Positions 58,013 through 64,000 of a stretch of 64,000 bases of DNA are shown here, piece after piece (positions within the stretch are counted from its first letter, which is position 1; each line of letters opens with the position of its first letter). The notes under the pieces were generated by a model that worked only from the letters and a program-made list of their open reading frames with translations, was not told where the DNA came from and did not search any database. A program made the position numbers and the translations under genes. Location of the stretch: NCBI RefSeq assembly GCF_965363235.1, contig NC_134844.1, forward strand, positions 56,850,872-56,914,871, given 5' to 3'. Source of the DNA: Mytilus galloprovincialis. Taxonomy: Eukaryota > Mollusca > Bivalvia > Mytilida > Mytilidae.

Positions 58013-60204
58013 AGAAAAAAAGAAAAAAAATAAGTGGTCAAGCGAACCAATTAAAACATTGGGAGTCATGCATGGATACAGTGTTGATATAGAAGCTATA
58101 TGGTTAGAAAAAATAAAGAAGATTAAGGCGTGTCTTGAGGTTTGGAAATCTCGTTACCTAACATTGAAGGGCAGGGTCTTAATATTCAAATCATTGATTA
58201 TATCTAAAATAGGGTTCGAAATCGAAATGCGAGGTATACCTGAAAAATATAAAAAAAGAAATAAACAATGTCATGTGGAATTTTATATGGGAGGGAAAAG
58301 TAAATTTAATTAAAAGGGACGTGTGTTGCTTTCCGGTAGAGGAGGGGGGGGGGGGCTTGGTATGATCAATATAGACTCGTTCATTAAATCCAAACCAATC
58401 AAAAGTATGCAAAAGATTTTAATATCAAAAACCGATAACTGGAACAATATAGCCAAATGGTGGCTACAGAAGTTTGATATCAAATATAATTGTGATAATT
58501 TTTTAGCAAAGTGTTCGGACTTATGAGGATTACAAATGGAAAATTTTCCAAAATACTATCTCGAGTTAATTAAAACGTGGTCAAAATTTTTAAGTAAACA
58601 AAGTCCAATGAATAAAAACGATATCCTAAACCAACAATTTTTTGGAAACATATAAATTCAATACAACAAAAACCTATTTTTTTCGCTAACCTCGGAAAAA
58701 GCAGAATTCATACAATAAAAGATATTAGGGATGAAGAAACGAAAAACATCAAAAGCGACAACTGTATATACAATACTCTTAAAGATAAAAGAAACTGGAT
58801 CTCGGAATGGACAAGGCTGAAATTAGCTATTCCAAAATTGTTCAAGGACAGACTAAAAAACGCCCACGTTGATCCCGAACCCCCCAAAAATGGTTATTAC
58901 ATTAAAAATACATTTGAATTCTACGATCAACAGAATAAAGTAGTATTCCCAAGTGAGATATCTTTGAAATTAATCCAATATTCGTTAAATTTAGATATAG
59001 TTCCAAACTGTCAAATAAAATGGAATATTGACTATAATTCGGAATTACCGTGGAAAAGATCTGGATAAATTTAAATAAAAGTATGCCCTCTAGGAAAGCA
59101 AATCAAATTAGCTGGAAAATTGTTCATAACATTATCTATACGGAGCAAAAACTATTTAGAATCGGCAAATCAAATAATGGCAAATGCCATTTTTGTAAAA
59201 CAGAAAACGAAACTCTCATACATCTTTTTCACAGCTGTAACATTATTATGGTTGTTTGGGAACACATTTTTTATGCTCTTAAAAAATATAATGTACTTAA
59301 TAACACAGTATATATTCCATTGAGCGAAGAACTTATCATACTAGGAATGTACGATTACAACAAAAAGTACAATGTCATAACTAATACGATTATGAATACA
59401 GTTAAAGGGATTATTTGGAAATGTAGGAATATAATCAAATATCAGTCTAAAAGTTTTACTTCAAGGCAATTGATATCATATGCAAACGGGAACTGGGCAG
59501 TTTAATTGAATCTATGGACAAATCATTATCTTCCAAAAAAGAAAATTTTGCAGCTGAAATAAAATTTATAATAAATCTTATACATTAGTAAGTGACTTAA
59601 TAATTTGTACTTACTTTCCTTTCCTTTTTAGAACATAATACATCCAACGATAGAAATATAAAATACACGCATTTACAAAGTCTAGCATGTGACCTTTAAA
59701 ATCACTGACCGACACATAACAACATGAACAATGTAATCCAAAATATCAATTATAGGTAAAGGTAAATTATTGTATAGATTATAGTGTGTTTTTTGGGGAC
59801 TTTTGATGTATTTTATTTACTGTAAAATATCATAAGTATTTTATTCGCAAACTCAATCTGTGTAATTAATATGAATGTATAACTTATGTATGGAAAAAAT
59901 ATAAAATAGTTTTTTTTTTATATAATAGAGTCCACCGTTTATCCCTGGACGTTGGATCATTGTAAACACAGGGCCCCTTGTGTATACTTCCCTGGGTTAT
60001 ACAAGGTACATTATATTCAGGTGATTTTCAATAAATGTATTTCAAGTCTTTAAAAAAAAGAAAGGGTTCGAGTCTCACATGTTCTTTTGATTTTTTGGTG
60101 TTGAAAAATTAGATTATAATGTTTTTATCATATTTTTTGGGATGTTTGCTTAATTCATAGAGTCATGCTGGATCATTTTGACTATATATCATTTTATTAA
60201 AGAA
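58013..60204 (+). pseudogene. 5'-truncated LINE (L1/Tx1-like) 3' end
   Basis: It starts within the region after the RT core: SEPIKTLGVMHG, LEVWKSRYLTLKGRVLIFK, GGGGLGMINIDSFIKS. After frameshifts and stops it runs open at 59050-59505, with a zinc-knuckle CHFCKTENETLIHLFHSC of the RT zinc-binding type and ending YANGNWAV. This layout is typical of the C-terminal half of L1/Tx1-clade LINEs. A 3' UTR holds AATAAA near 60031 followed by an A-rich run to 60062. About 130 bp more follow before a second A-rich tract next to the resumed Penelope sequence. AAGAAA words at both junctions fit a target-site duplication. It is dead by truncation and frame breaks. Confidence 0.75.
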
Positions 60205-60399
60205 AAAGAAAAAAAAGAAACAGTTATCAATGCATAAGAATCAGTTGACATACTCTAAACCCCCCCCCCCACCCCCCCCAAAAAAAAGGATTAAATGGCA
60301 TTTGTTAAATCAATCCTAAAAAACAATGAATATTTTCTCGGAAATGCACTTTTCATCTGTCTGTCCTATTAATAAATATCTTCGATAAGTTCCACTGGA
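60205..60399 (+). pseudogene. Penelope-like retroelement, left copy, resumed part
   Basis: After the LINE tail, aaacagttatcaatgcataa matches the inverted partner (aaacagttataaatgcatta in reverse complement). A poly-C stretch (60260-60280) follows, then gcatttgttaaatcaatcct and ctgtctgtcctattaataaa, each with a match in the partner. The copy ends near 60399. Confidence 0.65.
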
Positions 60400-60607
60400 A
60401 AGAATGATATTATTATGGAATCTTTCACCTTTGTACACTTCGGTATCTAAATAGTTCATACTAAATCTAGACACCTCAAATGTGAATTTAGACAGATGGT
60501 AAATTTTGTTCGCTATGGTAAGAAAAATCTACAACCTGTTTTATTGTACATGTGAAGACCATAAAACCGTCGTCTCTTTATTGACAGTGTAATTTGATGT
60601 TTTTTTC
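60400..60607. other. Spacer between inverted Penelope copies
   Basis: AT-rich unique text. It is flanked by tatcttcgataagttcca on the left and its reverse complement on the right, so the two copies converge here. Confidence 0.5.
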
Positions 60608-61540
60608 TCCATTGGAACTTATCGAAGATATGTATTAATAGGACAGACAGGTGTAAATCTGTATGTTGGAGAAGATATACCCCCAATAGGCGCTCCTATA
60701 TTTTGTTGTATAACTGTCCATTTAACTAAATTCATTGTTTCTTAGTTTTAATTTAACAAATGCCGTTAAATCTTTAAAGTTGGAAATTTTTAAAGTATAT
60801 TCTTCTTTGAGAACTGATTCTAATGCATTTATAACTGTTTCTTCTAAGTTATCTATCTTCATATTTGTGTACATTGACTTCACATCATAGGCAATGCGAA
60901 TGCATTCTTTCTTGACCTCGTGTGACTCTATTTTATTAATGAAGTTTTTAGTATCTTGAATATAAAAGTGATGCCTCATCAATAATTGTTTTAAAATTAG
61001 ATCCAGTTATATTTCAACACTTATTCATGATTGGTCGTTAAGAAATGTTTATGTTGCCAACTATTTGACCAGTTCGAAATGCCTCAATATTTATTGCTAG
61101 ATTGATTTTAGTAGGTACATGTGTCTATGTTTTGAGTCGTTATTATTCTTCAAGAAATTATAAGTTTGTGAATCTATTTGTCTTTTCCTTTTTAGTTTAA
61201 AAAAAATATCTGTTATAGATTTGACAACAACATTAGCAGTTTGTTTATCTACTTTTAAGTAATGATTACTTTAGGTGACTTGTTCCTGCTTTGATGTAAT
61301 CGATCTTATTTACAGCCATTGTTGTGTTATTTTTATCTGCTTTAGATATATAAACGTATCGTTATGATTAAGTTCTATAGAGTTTTCGTTCTAATTTTGA
61401 CAAATTGTCCCAAACTGTTTAAAATCCAGTTTTGATATATCTAGTTATGTGTCAATTTAATAATTTTCTAGGGCAACATAGTAAAACTTTATTATCACAG
61501 GCGTACACAAGGCTCACAAAAGGCCCATTAAAGCTCTGAA
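60608..61540 (-). pseudogene. Penelope-like retroelement, right copy, inverted
   Basis: On the minus strand this mirrors the left copy without the LINE. It holds the AGGCCTTTTGTGAGCC-like start, the ADK region with breaks, then YIQDTKNFINKIE, IRIAYDVKSMYTNMK (RT motif A), LEETVINALESVLKEEYTL and TAFVKLKLRNNEFS. A motif-B-like NIGAPIGGISSP is legible near 60665-60700 in a shifted frame. It ends gtctgtcctattaata next to the 208-bp spacer. Downstream RT motifs and the endonuclease are absent in both copies. Confidence 0.7.
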
Positions 61541-62679
61541 CTATAAACCTTTCTATTTCAATTTGATTGACATTTATTGGAGTGTTATGGTGTATTAACG
61601 ATATAAGCTTCTCTCAAAGGCTCGGAGCATCCTCCAAGCATGCCTGGAGGAAGCTCACTAGAATAAATATATGTTCCTTTAACGTCCAGTGGCAACGGAA
61701 TAATAGAAATATTGGATATATTTACAGCATGACCCACGATAGAATCAAATACGTCGGTAGAATATTCACAATAACCCCGTTTGAATTCCGCCTTAGCATC
61801 ATTACTGAAAATTTAATTACTCTGTGCTATCATATGATGGACTTATCAGGCTTTTAACACTGTCAACTATGGATAAGGTAAAACGACATTTCTCGACATG
61901 ATTATTATATTTAAGCGTAAATTTTGTTTCTGGTACGACATTTTAGTGATAGTTTGCCTATAACATGTATAACATTAAACCTGCCAGCAACTATAATTGT
62001 GAATTATGTTTCCGTTACATACGTTGTAATTTGTTATCGTATTTATTAATGTGAGAAAACATTCGCAGATATATATGAAAAATATTGATACATAATTTTG
62101 TTCATATTGAAAACACATCGCTATTATATTAAAACATATCGCATCCATATTTTTATGTAAAAATATAGCGGTATTCCTTAATTAAGAAAACATTCAAATC
62201 ATCGAAATTGCATTCTACTAATTTTGCTACATGGCATTTTTTGAATGTCTACGTCTACAAATGACAAAACGTGCCTTTATGTTATATTAAATCAATAATA
62301 TCGATTTCAGTATATGTATAACAACTTGCTTGTTATTATATTACACAATTCGAGAAAGTTATACAGGCAGACGTTTGATGTGTTGAATTTTGTTCTGATT
62401 TAAGAAGAATATTCATTATTTTAAAACTAGAAATCTTCCTTTCTTCATACAAATGTAAATATTCGTCTGAGATTTCCCACACTGCAACTCGTTCATGTTA
62501 GATAAAATCAAAAATCATATAAGTAACGTTTTCATCTATTCGCCTCTTCAATAGACTGAGATTATATATTTAGTTACCAAAAATATTTAAAAAATGTATT
62601 TAGGTAAATTGCATAACATTATGAGCTAAACATATACACTCAGATTTGATATACTTGTTTTAGTATTATAAGGTCTCAC
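61541..62679. other. No gene recognised
   Basis: The 96-residue plus-strand frame at 61567-61857 has no recognisable feature. The rest is AT-rich. Confidence 0.4.
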
Positions 62680-62700
62680 CTTTATCGAATAGTCGTCCAT
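62680..62700 (-). CDS. Start-exon candidate encoding MDDYSIK
   Basis: An ATG at 62700-62698 is followed by codons for MDDYSIK and the donor AAG / GTGAGA at 62679. Its length (21 nt), phase 0 end, MD start and AAG-GTGAG donor equal the gene A start exon at 14164. Joined to the anchor exon at 55025 it would read MDDYSIK-VLSWIGISM, needing a 7.7-kb intron that contains the retroelement pile-up. A match this short could be chance. Confidence 0.4.
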
Positions 62701-64000
62701 GCATGTGTGAGTAAATTTTAGTAAATTCAACCCTATTCATTACTAAATTATTTAATGGTTCTAAGAAAAGCGTTTTGTTCTACACAGAATTGTAATGTTA
62801 GCTACTTAATACTTGTGAGGCGACCCAGAAATTAAACCAATAACACTGTACATAGTTCTAAGTAAAGTGTCTCACCTACTATTTATAAATAGATTAACAA
62901 TATTTTGAATTCATTTATATTTTATAAATATGCGGGCTTTCAAAACGAAAAAAATAACTTAAAAAAAATACCAATCTTCCAGTTGCCATATGAATATGTT
63001 AAGTTATTCCTGCAAATTCACTGTTATATATTCACGGAAGTTTTTGAAAGATTTGTTTGTGATAAATCAATAGTACACATTGCGAAATGAATGGACAATG
63101 TATCTTATAACATAGGTTATTGTAAAAACACCGTCATGCATTTAATTCGGTTACATAACTTTTTGAACAAATTATTTGTTTCCAACTTCTGCATTGATTT
63201 TTAAATTGTTTTATGTTATGCATTTATATTTTTCACTGAACATTGCATTACCTTTTTTCTGTTTTGAAAATACGACTTTATTGAATAGTTTGTTGAAAAT
63301 ATCACATTGAATGGATATAAATAAACATATAATATACTAGAACCATCCGCGATAACGCAGGTCCATGACTGAATTAAAATAACTTATTTTGTGATTGTCA
63401 TCTGATAAAGTTGTGCTGATTATAATATGTACAGTTTTCTCTGCTTTCAAACTCTTTCTGTTTGAACCAGTCGACCTGGAACTGATCAATTATTGGTAAT
63501 ATTATTTTTTGGAAAACAAAAAGGCATGTAATGGACCTATTGTTAATCAAAATAATTGTCCTATGTTAGTTACAATAAAGTTTATTTTTTCGATTTGCCG
63601 TATTTACGTCATGTCGGCGAACAAATTGGAAACTGTACCTATGCCTTATTTTAAGCAGGAACTTTCTAGAATAGTATTCGTATTGTCATTTTATAAAGTC
63701 ATGCTGATTAAAATACAACAATATGAAATAATGTGACAATAATTGAATTTAGTAGTGTCAACCCTGTGATTATGACCCTGTAAATAGTAAATCCCGAAAT
63801 ACACCGTTTGTTGATGCGCCTTACAGATGCGCAACGTACAGATTAGGTAATAGATTACATGTGACATATAATGACATGACTAAAATGAAATTGCATCGGA
63901 TGATTCCGGAACTGATTAATTTGTCTAATTGCTTATTGTTTGAAACAGTAATCGATGTAAAAGGCCGAAATTTTCAGTTTACCCTATTAAGTATATAGAC
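62701..64000. other. No gene recognised
   Basis: AT-rich with short frames only. The 75-residue frame at 63509-63736 lacks any feature that would support a gene. Confidence 0.45.

Noticed and set aside
57874..58092. A single 72-residue protein spanning the Penelope and LINE text
   Set aside because: The frame crosses an insertion junction near 58012-58032; the two halves belong to different elements.
60351..60655. A 300-bp MITE with about 40-bp terminal inverted repeats
   Set aside because: The inverted repeats are the matching inner ends of the two converging Penelope-like copies, not a separate element.

Overview
The window looks like nuclear DNA of a bivalve mollusc, most likely a mussel (Mytilidae, probably Mytilus or a near relative). 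The evidence is an AT-rich background, spliced genes with GT-AG introns, tRNA-derived SINEs, Tc1-like, LINE and Penelope-like remains, and several short interspersed repeats that I recall from Mytilus sequences (for example the tatgattgccaatg and ctagctataaaaccaggttc families). The genus is recalled from repeats, not searched. There is no operon, rRNA, CRISPR or recognisable housekeeping gene. Most of the 64 kb is repeat-derived or featureless intergenic and intronic DNA.

All credible cellular coding sequence is on the minus strand and belongs to one multicopy family that I do not recognise. The best-preserved member (gene A, 14164 down to 10096) has three exons whose splice phases agree. A 7-codon start exon encodes MDKATVK. 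A second exon encodes a short hydrophobic anchor (VLSWIGFSSVVIYRHYF) followed by 11-residue repeats of the type DKGTLTEFIRE. A third exon encodes a fibronectin type III (FN3) domain and the stop. The predicted protein has about 211 residues.

Related pieces recur across the window. An anchor/hendecad exon at 1640-1295 has one frameshift. A very long hendecad coiled-coil exon at 27473-25581 would be 630 codons long but is cut by a single in-frame TAA. An anchor exon at 55025-54140 has a one-base lesion in a T9 run. A decayed copy lies at about 44015-43385. Two FN3 plus C-terminal transmembrane terminal exons are duplicated in tandem at a 771-bp offset (52972-52561 and 52201-51811). Two further start-exon candidates lie at 42134-42120 (MDNAT) and 62700-62680 (MDDYSIK).

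The layout is as follows. 1-5.4 kb: a broken family copy, interspersed repeats and a cluster of four SINE copies. 5.4-10 kb: a fold-back element and another SINE. 10-14.2 kb: gene A, with TIR and hairpin elements in its introns. 15-20 kb: a dead Tc1-like transposon, a large interspersed repeat and CpG-rich word-repetitive stretches. 20-25 kb: little visible. 25.5-27.5 kb: the long hendecad exon. 28-42 kb: repeats, including an old repeat apparently split by a 6.2-kb insertion. 42-46.3 kb: a start-exon candidate, a decayed family copy and a 350-bp tandem array. 47.6-49.3 kb: a palindromic fold-back element and a CCGTT-rich stretch. 50-55 kb: FN3/TM exons and an anchor exon. 57.3-61.5 kb: two Penelope-like copies in inverted orientation, one interrupted by a 5'-truncated LINE. 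62.7 kb: a start-exon candidate.

Working model (inference): a rapidly duplicating and decaying family of membrane-anchored, 11-residue-repeat proteins, with FN3 ectodomains on some members. Function is unknown.
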